Assembly (NCBI RefSeq): GCF_024343675.1
Contig: NZ_RJUD01000112.1
Coordinates: forward strand, 1-64,000
Direction: 5' to 3'
Source of the DNA: Lacihabitans sp. CS3-21
GTDB taxonomy: Bacteria; Bacteroidota; Bacteroidia; Cytophagales; Spirosomataceae
Length of the DNA: 64,000 nt
Within the stretch, counting starts at the first letter, position 1; the number at the start of each line of letters is the position of its first letter. Below the pieces are notes generated by a model. The model made no database searches, was not told the origin of the DNA, and was given only the letters and a program-made list of their open reading frames with translations. Shown here one piece after another: positions 1 to 8,621 of this stretch. Made by a program: the position numbers and the translations under genes.

Positions 1-7
1 AATGTAC

Positions 8-775
8 GACCCCTACAGGGTCGAATACTGACTAATTTGTTGGATTTATATAAACATATGACTCCTTCGGGGTCGAATACTGACTATTCTGTTGGTTTTT
101 TATAAGCATATGACCCCTTCGGGGTCGAATTCTTTACATTGGATTGTTTTATCATAAACATTTGACACTTTTTTCAAGGTCTTTTTTATATCACTTTGTC
201 GATTCCCATTCCGAAGGAATTTAATTTTTATAAAAAGAGAATTTTGATGTAAATGTACGACCCCTTCGGGGTCGAATACTGACTATTCTGTTGGTTTTCT
301 ATAAACATACGACCCCTTCGGGGTCGAATACTGACTAATTTGTTGGATTTATATAAACATATGACTCCTTCGGGGTCGAATTCTTTACATTGGATTGTTT
401 TATCATAAACATTTGACACTTTTTTCAAGGTCTTTTTTATATCACTTTGTCGATTCCCATTCCGAAGGAATTTAATTTTTATAAAAAGAGAATTTTGATG
501 TAAATGTACGACCCCTTCGGGGTCGAATACTGACTATTGTGATGGATTTCTATAAACATGTGACCCCTTCGGGGTCGAATTCTTTACATTGGATTGTTTT
601 ATCATAAACATTTGACACTTTTTTCAAGGTCTTTTTTATATCACTTTGTCGATTCCCATTCCGAAGGAATTTAATTTTTATAAAAAGAGAATTTTGATGT
701 AAATGTACGACCCCTTCGGGGTCGAATACTGACTATTCTGTTGGTTTTCTATAAACATATGACCCCTTCGGGGTC
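8..775. repeat. REP-like array of ten 15-bp palindromes
   Basis: Ten copies of the hairpin gaccccttcggggtc, with minor variants, start at 8, 60, 112, 259, 311, 363, 510, 562, 709 and 761. Successive distances are 52, 52, 147, 52, 52, 147, 52, 147 and 52 bp. The 52-bp units carry a near-constant 37-bp linker. The 147-bp units carry a different constant linker that includes a second hairpin, attccgaaggaat, at 208, 459 and 658. The array looks built by duplication of composite units. It lies beside a Y1 transposase gene, which is the arrangement of REP sequences and their RAYT-type transposases. Confidence 0.9.
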
Positions 776-912
776 GAATTCTTTTCATTGGATTGCTTGA
801 TTATAAAAATTTTACATTTATGGATTGAATGTTTCTATTCGGATTACTTTTTTACAAGCCAGTGAACCCAAGACGGTTCTATTTTGGTTTTGAATACTGT
901 GGTTTTTGATTA

Positions 913-1395
913 TTAGTTCATTTTGTTTGGATCATTTTCAAGCCAATCGAACAAATATTCATCTTTGTATTCTATTTGAAATTTATTTAAGAACGTTTTA
1001 TATTCATCCTTGAATCTTATTTTTTTATGATGTTCTTTTTGGTTTTGAATGTAGGCTATTACATTATCTAATGCCGAATGGCCATAAGAAAATGCACCAA
1101 AACCTTCTTGCCATTGAAATTTAGTTGCTGTAAACTTTTTTTCGTTGATAAACTCATTGGAAGATTTTTTGATTTCTCGTACTAAATCAGATAAATTACA
1201 GGAGGGCTTCATTCCAATAAATATATGAATGTGATCGGGTATTCCATTTATAGCGAGCAATTTTTGACCTTTGTTTTTGATAATCCCAGCTATATATTTA
1301 TACAACTCTTCTTCCCAAATTGACTGAATTAAGCTTTCTCTGCCTTTTACAGCAAAAACTAATTGAATATAGATTTGTGAAAATGTTCCTGCCAT
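913..1395 (-). CDS. IS200/IS605-type Y1 (HUH) transposase, REP-associated
   Basis: This 160-residue protein has the size and motifs of a single-strand DNA transposase. The HUH metal-binding motif HIH is at residues 55-57 and the candidate catalytic tyrosine is Y115 in the VIAYIQNQKEH segment. Y1 enzymes nick and rejoin single-stranded DNA at hairpins. The neighbouring palindrome array at 8-775 is the obvious candidate substrate, so this is better viewed as a REP-associated (RAYT-like) enzyme than as a complete IS605, since no TnpB is present. The reading frame is intact. Whether the gene is still active cannot be told from sequence. Confidence 0.9.
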   Translation of the reverse strand: MAGTFSQIYIQLVFAVKGRESLIQSIWEEELYKYIAGIIKNKGQKLLAINGIPDHIHIFIGMKPSCNLSDLVREIKKSSNEFINEKKFTATKFQWQEGFGAFSYGHSALDNVIAYIQNQKEHHKKIRFKDEYKTFLNKFQIEYKDEYLFDWLENDPNKMN

Positions 1396-1507
1396 TTTTT
1401 TTAAAAGTTGGTATGATTTATAAATTTCTACTTTTCAAATTTAATACTTAGTTGTGTATCCCATTATATTTAATCAGACCTTTTTTTAGGTCTAGCCAGC
1501 CATTAAA

Positions 1508-1533
1508 TTTATTTATGAAGTTTCATAAATAAA
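1508..1533. terminator. 12-bp inverted repeat, terminator-like
   Basis: A perfect 12-bp inverted repeat (tttatttatgaa, 2-nt loop, partner arm) sits 30 bp beyond the stop of the DUF6958 gene at 1564. A second small hairpin, agacct/aggtct around a T-run, is at 1476-1493. Either could end minus-strand transcription. The AT-rich stem is weak, so an operator or transposon-end role is possible. Confidence 0.4.
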
Positions 1534-1563
1534 GCATTTTCCAAAAATAAAAACGAAGATAAA

Positions 1564-1854
1564 TTACTTTTCTTTTGTGTTCAATTTATATTTTTCAGGT
1601 TTTGATAATGTTCTGACTATTCTATTTCTTGCTTCCAAATCAAGTTTTACGGTTTCTCCGTACCATTGAACACCTCCCTCAAAATTATCCTTCACGCTGG
1701 CATATAATTCTTCCATAAGTTCAGTGTGCGTGAGTTCGCATCCATCCAAAATGTTGAGAATGTTTTCTTTGATAAATTCATATTTTTTCAAAGATATTTT
1801 CTTGTTGGTTTTACCAGGCTGCGGGTGCAATGTCTGAATCTGCTCGTCTTTCAT
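1564..1854 (-). CDS. DUF6958 family small protein
   Basis: This 96-residue soluble protein has no signal peptide. I recognise it as the conserved small family now called DUF6958, from the N-terminal IQTLHPQPGK segment, a central predicted helix with LTHTELMEEL, and the C-terminal VKLDLEARNRIVRT segment. The segment resembles a winged-helix fold, but no function is established that I know of. The start overlaps the stop of the upstream VOC gene by 4 bp (ATGA), so the two are probably translationally coupled. Confidence 0.65.
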   Translation of the reverse strand: MKDEQIQTLHPQPGKTNKKISLKKYEFIKENILNILDGCELTHTELMEELYASVKDNFEGGVQWYGETVKLDLEARNRIVRTLSKPEKYKLNTKEK

Positions 1855-2282
1855 TTATTTTGAGTTGAATTTTTTCCTTTAAATTCCTCATACTTTATCT
1901 CGTCCAAATAAATTATTCCCCAAGTGTGCCCATCCAGATCTTCGATGGTTCTCACTTGCATAAATCCCTCATCTATCATGGGTGTTGGTTCAGTTCCTCC
2001 GGAATTTAAACCATTTTCAATAATGTCATTTAAGCTATCTAGACTATCAACTGGAAGTGTAAACGAAGAAGTAATATTATTTTTAGAGTCAACGAATTTC
2101 TTTTTACCATGAGAATTGAAAAATTCTTTTGACTGAAGCATCACATAAATATGTTCGCTCCATACCATACATTTCTGATTTTCACCTGAAAACAAGGCGT
2201 TGTTGGTGAATCCCAACCGTGCGTAAAATTTCATCGATTTATCCAAATCTTCAACTGGTAAGTTGATAAAAATCTTTTTCAT
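1851..2282 (-). CDS. VOC family (glyoxalase/bleomycin-resistance-like) protein
   Basis: This is a single vicinal-oxygen-chelate module of about 143 residues. It starts with MKKIFINLPVEDLDKSMKFY and ends with the typical DLDGHTWGIIYLD strand. Members bind a metal and act as glyoxalases, dioxygenases, drug-binding proteins or antirepressor-like proteins; the substrate here is unknown. I chose the ATG at 2282 rather than an in-frame ATG four codons upstream, because MKKIF matches the usual start of this subfamily. It is the first gene of a two-gene unit with the DUF6958 gene. Confidence 0.85.
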   Translation of the reverse strand: MKKIFINLPVEDLDKSMKFYARLGFTNNALFSGENQKCMVWSEHIYVMLQSKEFFNSHGKKKFVDSKNNITSSFTLPVDSLDSLNDIIENGLNSGGTEPTPMIDEGFMQVRTIEDLDGHTWGIIYLDEIKYEEFKGKNSTQNK

Positions 2283-2393
2283 TAAAAATAACAATTCTTT
2301 AAATTCTGGTCAATATATTGAATTAATGGAGCTTTTAATAATTTTTTAATAGTAAACGATCATTTCAGCTTTTCTCAACTAGAAAGCAATATT

Positions 2394-3908
2394 TTAATGC
2401 TTTACCCCATTACGATGCAATTCCAAATGCTCTTTTAACAAATCCTTTCCGTAATCATTGCCATTGGGAGTTCGGACTACCGTATGGATATGATATTTCA
2501 CTGGACCAGGTCGTGGTTTGTCTCTGTCCCACACAGCCACAGGAATCTGGTGGTCAAATTCTATCAAAATCACAGGACTATGGATTCTATAATAGTATAA
2601 ATCGTCCACTCCATCGGTTTGTACCCAACTAAAATAGGTTTCATTTAGATGTTTTTTCACCTCAGCCATTTTTAAATTTGCATGGCCTTCTTTCATATTT
2701 CCTACGTATTCTTTTATCAAATCCAACAATACATCTAATTGCTTTTGATTTAATTCTTTGGCTGAAATGCCTTGTTTGGGTAAAATTTCATTATCACGAA
2801 ATGCTTCGGTACGGTTAAAATCTTGGTCTAAATTATGCCAAACAGTAGCCTTTTGTTTTTGTTTTGCATCAAGTGAATTGAAAAAAGCCATACCTTTTCG
2901 TTCCTCAGCCTCATAAGTGCGAAGGCCTTTATTGGGTCCTTCGGGAATATAATTGGGTTCGGAGCCCATAAAAGTAGGCGTCATCACTATTTGGTCACCC
3001 AGGATGAAGTAATTGATAATGAGGTGATGGCCATCAAATTGAAATCCCCAAGGCTCGCTTATGGAAGGCGTTCCCATAAAAGTAAACCAATACTTCTCGC
3101 CACCCAAAAGTTTGTTTGTAGGCGTTATGTAAGCCAAATATGTTTCCATGGCCATCACATCTTTAGATTTTTTGAGGCCTTTTGGACTAAGACTGACTTC
3201 CAAAATTTTAAAAGCCAATTCCTTTTGAGTAGGACTAAGTTCTTCCAAGCCAATACCGGTTCTTTTATAAAACTCAATATTATGCCATTTCCGCCATTCA
3301 TCTGAGTCTATTGGAAATGAGCATTTTGCTTTTTGCTCCGAAGAAAGTGAGTTAAGGAAGTCTTCAACAGCAATTTTTGTGGGTAAAGTCGATTGACCGG
3401 TTGGTTGAATTGGAAATAAACCAGGCTGCTTTTTTCCGTCAAAAGTGATTCCAAAATAAGGTTTAGCCAATACTGCGGCCTCCTCAGGTGTATTGGTTTG
3501 ACTGGCAAGCATTTGTTGAAAAGGTTTTACTTTTCCTTCGAGACCATCCAAATACCCCCAAAGATCCGTTTGAATTTTTGGCGAAATATCCTTAATTATT
3601 ATTTCCCTCCGAATATCTGTTCTGTTTTTATCATTTCGGAAAGTGTATTTTAATTTTTTATATAAAAGTGAGTCAGGTATCGATAAAATTGCCGAATAAA
3701 AACCATTGGAGTCCATGGTCATTACTGTTTTTGTGGTAGCATTAAAGTTTATCCAAGGCCTAACAGGGCCTATAATAGAAACTGAGCCTGGATTTTCTAA
3801 TTCAGTGATTTTTAGTTTGAAAGTTATTTTATTGTCAGTGCTAATTTGTTGCGTAAAACCAAAATTTGCCCAGAGGCAAAAGGCAAGTAAAAAGGTTGTT
3901 TTTTTCAT
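2394..3908 (-). CDS. Secreted DUF3500 protein
   Basis: The 504-residue product starts with a signal peptide ending near FGFTQ. Residues about 20-120 look like a beta-sandwich module of the type found at the N-terminus of carbohydrate-active or esterase proteins (GPVRPWINFNATTK). Residues about 150-495 match DUF3500, with WGFQFDGHHLIINYF, PTFMGSEPNYIPEG and a C-terminal HTVVRTPNGNDYG segment. DUF3500 has no proven activity that I know of, though the many conserved His residues suggest metal binding. It is the last gene of a six-gene minus-strand operon with gaps of 33-60 bp. Confidence 0.8.
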   Translation of the reverse strand: MKKTTFLLAFCLWANFGFTQQISTDNKITFKLKITELENPGSVSIIGPVRPWINFNATTKTVMTMDSNGFYSAILSIPDSLLYKKLKYTFRNDKNRTDIRREIIIKDISPKIQTDLWGYLDGLEGKVKPFQQMLASQTNTPEEAAVLAKPYFGITFDGKKQPGLFPIQPTGQSTLPTKIAVEDFLNSLSSEQKAKCSFPIDSDEWRKWHNIEFYKRTGIGLEELSPTQKELAFKILEVSLSPKGLKKSKDVMAMETYLAYITPTNKLLGGEKYWFTFMGTPSISEPWGFQFDGHHLIINYFILGDQIVMTPTFMGSEPNYIPEGPNKGLRTYEAEERKGMAFFNSLDAKQKQKATVWHNLDQDFNRTEAFRDNEILPKQGISAKELNQKQLDVLLDLIKEYVGNMKEGHANLKMAEVKKHLNETYFSWVQTDGVDDLYYYRIHSPVILIEFDHQIPVAVWDRDKPRPGPVKYHIHTVVRTPNGNDYGKDLLKEHLELHRNGVKH

Positions 3909-3958
3909 TTTAAAATTTTAATTACTTCATAAAGCATATCCAGATAATTTGAAATATT

Positions 3959-4810
3959 TCAAGGCTCCCAATCTACCCACTTTGGCCTTTTATAGGGATG
4001 AGTAAAAAAGTGCAGTACTTTTTTGTTAAATTCATCTTTGTATCGGTGTACTGTACCATGCCCCGACTCAGGGAAAATCCATAGGTAAGCCTGTGGAATG
4101 TTTTCAAAAATCTGTAGGGTATGTGCGGGTTTTATCACATCAAAATCGCCACCCATTACCAACACTGGGCATTTAATTTTATGCAAATCTGTTAGTGGAA
4201 TATGTGGTTCTATTTCCATCATGTGCAGTAATTTTATGGTGTTTTTGGTGGCAGCATCTTGATTGGCAGCACGCAATTTTGCTAAATCGGCCGAAATGGC
4301 TTTAATGCCATCCGCACTTATGGCTGAGGTACCCGGTACCAAATTGGCACCTGTTATGGCTAATTTTTTCACCTTTTCAGGGTGGCGAATAGCGAGCAAC
4401 AAGCCATTTATGCCGCCATCGCTCCAGCCAATTACATAAGCGGAATCTATTTTTAGATGCGTGAGCAAAGCATCAAAATCATCGGCCATCATTTCATAAT
4501 TAAGCACATCACTGCTATCTTGAGACTTTCCTTGAGCTCGGCTATCTACGGCTATTACTTTGTAGGTTTTAGAAAAATAGGGAATCTGGTATCGCCAATC
4601 TCGAATAGAACCACCATTTCCGTGAATCAATAATAGTGGTTTACCTTGGCCATAGGTTTCATAATATAAATTAATGCCTCTAATACTGGCATATTTACCA
4701 ACTTTTGGATTATTACCGTAGGCGATTCGGTTAATTGAAGGTGTGTTTTGAGCGAATATTTTGCCAACTAAAATAAATACGGCGAAGGTGAAAAGGAAAA
4801 AGTTTTTCAT
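3959..4810 (-). CDS. Secreted alpha/beta hydrolase
   Basis: This 283-residue protein has a signal peptide (residues 1-20, ending KIFAQ) and a complete alpha/beta-hydrolase core. The oxyanion segment HGNGG is at residues 63-67, the nucleophile elbow GWSDG has Ser130, the acidic residue is D222 or D224 in GGDFD, and the catalytic histidine is H251 in ESGHGTVH. This indicates a periplasmic esterase or lipase-like enzyme of unknown substrate. It lies 33 bp downstream of the serine hydrolase gene and 50 bp upstream of the DUF3500 gene in the same operon. Confidence 0.88.
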   Translation of the reverse strand: MKNFFLFTFAVFILVGKIFAQNTPSINRIAYGNNPKVGKYASIRGINLYYETYGQGKPLLLIHGNGGSIRDWRYQIPYFSKTYKVIAVDSRAQGKSQDSSDVLNYEMMADDFDALLTHLKIDSAYVIGWSDGGINGLLLAIRHPEKVKKLAITGANLVPGTSAISADGIKAISADLAKLRAANQDAATKNTIKLLHMMEIEPHIPLTDLHKIKCPVLVMGGDFDVIKPAHTLQIFENIPQAYLWIFPESGHGTVHRYKDEFNKKVLHFFTHPYKRPKWVDWEP

Positions 4811-4843
4811 TGATTTAAAAGAGTTAAAACATATTCAATATGA

Positions 4844-5980
4844 TTATTCAATCGATTTAATTATCAGACGCAAAGCCTCTGCTATTTTGCTATCGTCGAT
4901 CCACCTGAAAACCACCACCAAATCATGCTCTTTATCAATGATGATATAATTACCGCCAAAACCAGCAGCATAATATACTTTTGGTGAAATTCCTTTCCAA
5001 TTTTGATTTGCATTTAACCACCACATATAACCGTAATTATTATTTGCAAAAGAGGGTTGCTGAACTTCATTGATCCATTTTTCAGACAATAGCTGTTGGT
5101 TTTTCCATTTGCCATTTCTTAAAAATAATAAGCCAAATCTTGCATGATCTAAGGTATTGATAAAAATTCCACCACCATGATGCCCGCCTCCACTAACTGA
5201 TTGCATCATAAGTCCATCCATATTTTCAAAAGAATTGTCATAACCAAACCATCGCCATGTAGTAGAAGCTCCGATTGGATCCATAATTTTATCCTTTAGT
5301 ATAATAGGCAATGGTTTCCGCCAAATTTGTAACAGCGAGTATGAAAGCAGATTTACACGCACATCGTTATATTCGAAATTAGTCCCTGGTTCAAAATATT
5401 TGCGGTTTTTCCAATCATCAATATGCCCTTCTTTTGGCGGCCTGTCGGCCCAATCATTCAAACCAAACAAGCTTCCTGACCAATCTGAGGATTGGGTTAA
5501 TAAATGTTGCCAAGTAATTTTTGAATTATGTTCCCCTTCAAATTTACCATCCCACACATATTGGTTTACGCTTTCATTTACATTTTTTATTAATCCTTGG
5601 TCAACAGCCAGGCCTGCAATGGTTGAAAGATAACTTTTTGTGACACTAAAGGTCATGTCTACTCGATTTATGTCACCCCATTCTGCTACTATGTAACCGT
5701 TTTTGATTACAAGACCCGCTGGACCTCCTCGCTCTTTCATTGGCCCTAAAATTTTATAGTCAGGCTCCCTTGAAAAGGCTTTCAAATTGGCTATTCTTAG
5801 ATCTTTTTCAACCTTATTTTCACTATTCAATGCAAAAGCTATGGCACTGTCAAGTGTTTTTTTATTCATCTTCAGTTCTTCAGGTTTCTTTGTTTGCCAA
5901 TCAGAATCCGGATAATAGGGCTGTTGTGCCCTCATTGCTGTTGCTTGAATTATGAACAGAATAAAAAGTGTTTTTTTCAT
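4844..5980 (-). CDS. Secreted serine hydrolase, class C beta-lactamase family
   Basis: The 378-residue protein has a signal peptide (residues 1-18) and the penicillin-recognising fold motifs. These are S112-V-T-K115 for the nucleophile and base, a YND motif in FEYNDVR, and a GGGHHGGG segment in place of the KTG box. Proteins of this family are esterases, D-amino-acid peptidases or true beta-lactamases. The absence of a classical KTG argues against calling it a resistance enzyme. It sits in the operon with the alpha/beta hydrolase and the acyltransferase-like membrane proteins. Confidence 0.88.
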   Translation of the reverse strand: MKKTLFILFIIQATAMRAQQPYYPDSDWQTKKPEELKMNKKTLDSAIAFALNSENKVEKDLRIANLKAFSREPDYKILGPMKERGGPAGLVIKNGYIVAEWGDINRVDMTFSVTKSYLSTIAGLAVDQGLIKNVNESVNQYVWDGKFEGEHNSKITWQHLLTQSSDWSGSLFGLNDWADRPPKEGHIDDWKNRKYFEPGTNFEYNDVRVNLLSYSLLQIWRKPLPIILKDKIMDPIGASTTWRWFGYDNSFENMDGLMMQSVSGGGHHGGGIFINTLDHARFGLLFLRNGKWKNQQLLSEKWINEVQQPSFANNNYGYMWWLNANQNWKGISPKVYYAAGFGGNYIIIDKEHDLVVVFRWIDDSKIAEALRLIIKSIE

Positions 5981-6040
5981 TGCTAAGTCTGAGCTTGATT
6001 AAAAATAGAATAAATTCAAAGTGGTTATATTTTGCAAAAC

Positions 6041-7213
6041 TCATAGATAACTCAACCACCATTTTTCAGGATGAGAAGTTTTATATTTATCGTACCATTT
6101 ACATAGTGGATAGGTAAGTGCAACAACGCTCAACCAAACAAAATAGACAGTTAATAAATTATATCCATAGCCCTTCAAAGTTGGTAACTCAAGTATCCAA
6201 TCAGGTAAAACCAACAATAGCCATCCAAAACCAGAAAGATTGGCAAAAACAGCGGCAAGTAAATGAATGATATAAAGGTGGAAAATATAATAGAAGAAAG
6301 GAACACGACCGAAAGTGCTGAAAAATGAAACAATCTTTCCTTTTAGATGCTCGGAGTTACCTAAAAACAAAAACATGGGCCCCATGGTAATCAGTAGGTA
6401 TGACAAGGATGGCGGGTATTTGGTAAGTTTAAAAAAAGACATAATGGTTTTGTCTGGGTTATTGTAGCTTGTCCAAAGAACTTGATCTCCGTAGATATTA
6501 GTAAATCTCAATATAAAAAAAAGAAGAATTCCAGAAAGACCGATTACAGTGAAGGTCATTTTTCTTTTTTGAGCATCAAAAGATTTGTCATAAAATGTGC
6601 CGAAACCATAGCCAAGAGCCATTACTGCAAACCAAGGGACAATGGGGAAGTCAATGTAAAACTTGAACCCACTTGGAAATTTTATAATTTCTTGTTGATG
6701 AATATTGGCCCATAAAAAATTTCCTGGTATATGAATGCCATCAAGCAGATTATGACCCAAAATAACTAAGCAACAAATAGTTATGAGCAAATTTCTTGGG
6801 AGATAAATCAATCCAGCCAATATGATCATAGCTATACCCAGCATGGCTATTACTGCAAAGCCATTCATTCTAAATTGAAAATCAAATTGCCATGCAAAAG
6901 TTACGATAGAGAGTTCCATAAATATCAACCAAAAGCCTCGCTTAATTAAAAACTTAGAAAGCTCTGGTTTTGATTTTCTTTTGCCAATCATATAAGCAGA
7001 AACGCCAGACAAAAAGCAAAAAGTGGGAGCACAATAGTGCGTAATAAATCTCGTAAAAAATGTTGGTAGATTTGACAGCAATGGATCTGATGGATTAAAA
7101 ATATAGGAGGAACTGTGAAAATAGTCTCGTACATGATCCAGAGCCATGATTACCATTACTAAGCCTTTTAACAGGTCTAAAGATTCTATTCTCGTTTTTG
7201 AGCTTGCTGTCAT
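6041..7213 (-). CDS. Multi-pass membrane protein, HGSNAT-like (DUF1624)
   Basis: This 390-residue polytopic protein has about ten predicted membrane helices. The N-terminal signature ESLDLLKGLVMVIMALDHVR is the conserved core of the heparan-alpha-glucosaminide N-acetyltransferase-like family, where the DH pair is invariant. Family members move acyl groups across the membrane onto sugars or other acceptors. The bacterial substrate is generally unknown. The gene is 46 bp downstream of a DUF418 gene, a distantly related acyltransferase-like family, which supports a shared envelope-modification role (inference). Confidence 0.85.
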   Translation of the reverse strand: MTASSKTRIESLDLLKGLVMVIMALDHVRDYFHSSSYIFNPSDPLLSNLPTFFTRFITHYCAPTFCFLSGVSAYMIGKRKSKPELSKFLIKRGFWLIFMELSIVTFAWQFDFQFRMNGFAVIAMLGIAMIILAGLIYLPRNLLITICCLVILGHNLLDGIHIPGNFLWANIHQQEIIKFPSGFKFYIDFPIVPWFAVMALGYGFGTFYDKSFDAQKRKMTFTVIGLSGILLFFILRFTNIYGDQVLWTSYNNPDKTIMSFFKLTKYPPSLSYLLITMGPMFLFLGNSEHLKGKIVSFFSTFGRVPFFYYIFHLYIIHLLAAVFANLSGFGWLLLVLPDWILELPTLKGYGYNLLTVYFVWLSVVALTYPLCKWYDKYKTSHPEKWWLSYL

Positions 7214-7259
7214 TTTATTTTATTTTACCTGTATAAAAATTAGAAAGTATTATTGAAAG

Positions 7260-8588
7260 CTACCGCTTAAACGGCTGCATTTTCCAATAAGTCAAACTTC
7301 TCCAAAGCCATTCTAATGGACCAAAAAGGAAGTATTTTAACCAAATAGGGCTGACTACCAATTGGAAAATCCAAATAGCAAAGACCACAAAGTAGATTTG
7401 ATAATATTCCAGTTCGCCAAAGAAATTGAATCCATACCCAAAGAAAAACAAAGTACAAATGACTGAATGTGAGATGTAATTGGTAAAAGCCATACGGCCA
7501 ACAGCCACCAGTCGGCCAAAAAGTTTTTTGGCATAACCCGATTTATATATTAAAATCAAGGATGCAGCATGTGCCATAACCAAAAGAATGCGTTGGAAAG
7601 GATAAATCAAATTGACCCAATTGATAGGGACTTGCTCCAGACGAGCGAGGTTGGCTTCTAAGGTCGAAAAGTGATGAAATGCATAGTAATTTGAATAAAT
7701 AACCAATGGTAAGCCTAAGCCATAGCCAATTATTATGACCTTCCAATAATCTTTGTTTGTCCAAGTCCCAGTTAAAAAGCCCCACTTGAAAAGTGCTAAA
7801 CCCAAGAGCATCAAGGCCAAACTATCCAAAGCCCAAAGCGGAAGTTGCTCTGTTTGAAATTGAAAGGCGATTGGACGTAAATGATTGGCGATGGCGGTGT
7901 AATTGGATTTCATGGTTTTTGTGTTGGCCTCGGCATCTTCTCTGCTTGGAATCATCGTTTTTTCCAATTCTCGCCAAGTAGTCATGGCTTTGGTTTGAGC
8001 ATTGGTAAGTGTTTGATTGGAGGCTTGTACTTTTACGGCCTCCACGTAGGCTATTCGCTTGGCCCTTATTTCTTGATAATGCAGGGTGTTGGCGGTAAAA
8101 TCAAAAACCGCTACCAATGGAATTGCCCACACCAAATATTTTGGTGGCACGTTCCTAAACAAATAAACCACCATTCCACAAACCCCATATAAGTAAAGTA
8201 CATCGCCAATCCACAAGATCAAATGGGCGTGGATCAGTCCGAACAAAACGAGCCAAAACATACGACGATAAAATAAGGCGTGAGCATTTACGCCTTTTTT
8301 AGATTTGTTGGCGATAAACAATAAAATTCCAGCTCCGAAGACCATACCAAACATGGCCCTCATTTTGCCTTCAAATAGTACACTCACCAATTGAAAAACC
8401 CAAAAATTAATATTACTTGGGTCATTGCTGAATTTTTCAAAAAAGTAATCAGGCATAGAAAAGCCCGGGATATTCATCAATAAAATACCTAAAAGTGCCA
8501 CCCCGCGTAGCATATCGATGGTCGTAATGCGGCTTGAATCCTCCACAGGAGTAGCTATTCCTTTTGGATTGATATCTTCTTCTTTCAT
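7260..8588 (-). CDS. DUF418 membrane protein (YeiB-like), copy 2
   Basis: The 442-residue polytopic protein has the family signature DMLRGVALLGILLMNI near its N-terminus and the C-terminal DUF418 domain (AFTNYISHS to FGPLEWLWRSLTYWKMQP). DUF418/YeiB proteins are predicted membrane acyltransferase-like or transport proteins without a settled function. The upstream neighbour at 8622-9926 is a clear paralogue with the same ends, so the pair arose by tandem duplication. The region at residues about 180-230 between helices is predicted soluble and helical in both copies. Confidence 0.85.
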   Translation of the reverse strand: MKEEDINPKGIATPVEDSSRITTIDMLRGVALLGILLMNIPGFSMPDYFFEKFSNDPSNINFWVFQLVSVLFEGKMRAMFGMVFGAGILLFIANKSKKGVNAHALFYRRMFWLVLFGLIHAHLILWIGDVLYLYGVCGMVVYLFRNVPPKYLVWAIPLVAVFDFTANTLHYQEIRAKRIAYVEAVKVQASNQTLTNAQTKAMTTWRELEKTMIPSREDAEANTKTMKSNYTAIANHLRPIAFQFQTEQLPLWALDSLALMLLGLALFKWGFLTGTWTNKDYWKVIIIGYGLGLPLVIYSNYYAFHHFSTLEANLARLEQVPINWVNLIYPFQRILLVMAHAASLILIYKSGYAKKLFGRLVAVGRMAFTNYISHSVICTLFFFGYGFNFFGELEYYQIYFVVFAIWIFQLVVSPIWLKYFLFGPLEWLWRSLTYWKMQPFKR

Positions 8589-8621
8589 ATTATTTATAGG
8601 GTTTAGGGTTTAAAACAAGGA

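Noticed and set aside
228-428. 66-residue minus-strand ORF inside the palindrome array.
   Set aside because: It is composed entirely of the repeated linkers and hairpins, with no protein character.
8-775. CRISPR array: regular short repeats with fixed spacing.
   Set aside because: The linkers between palindromes are themselves near-identical copies of only two types, the spacing alternates 52/147 bp, no cas genes are near, and a Y1 transposase is adjacent. It is a REP-like array.
4844-5980. Antibiotic-resistance class C beta-lactamase.
   Set aside because: SxxK and Yxx motifs are present but there is no KTG motif. The wider family is mostly esterases and peptidases, and the operon context is not resistance-related.
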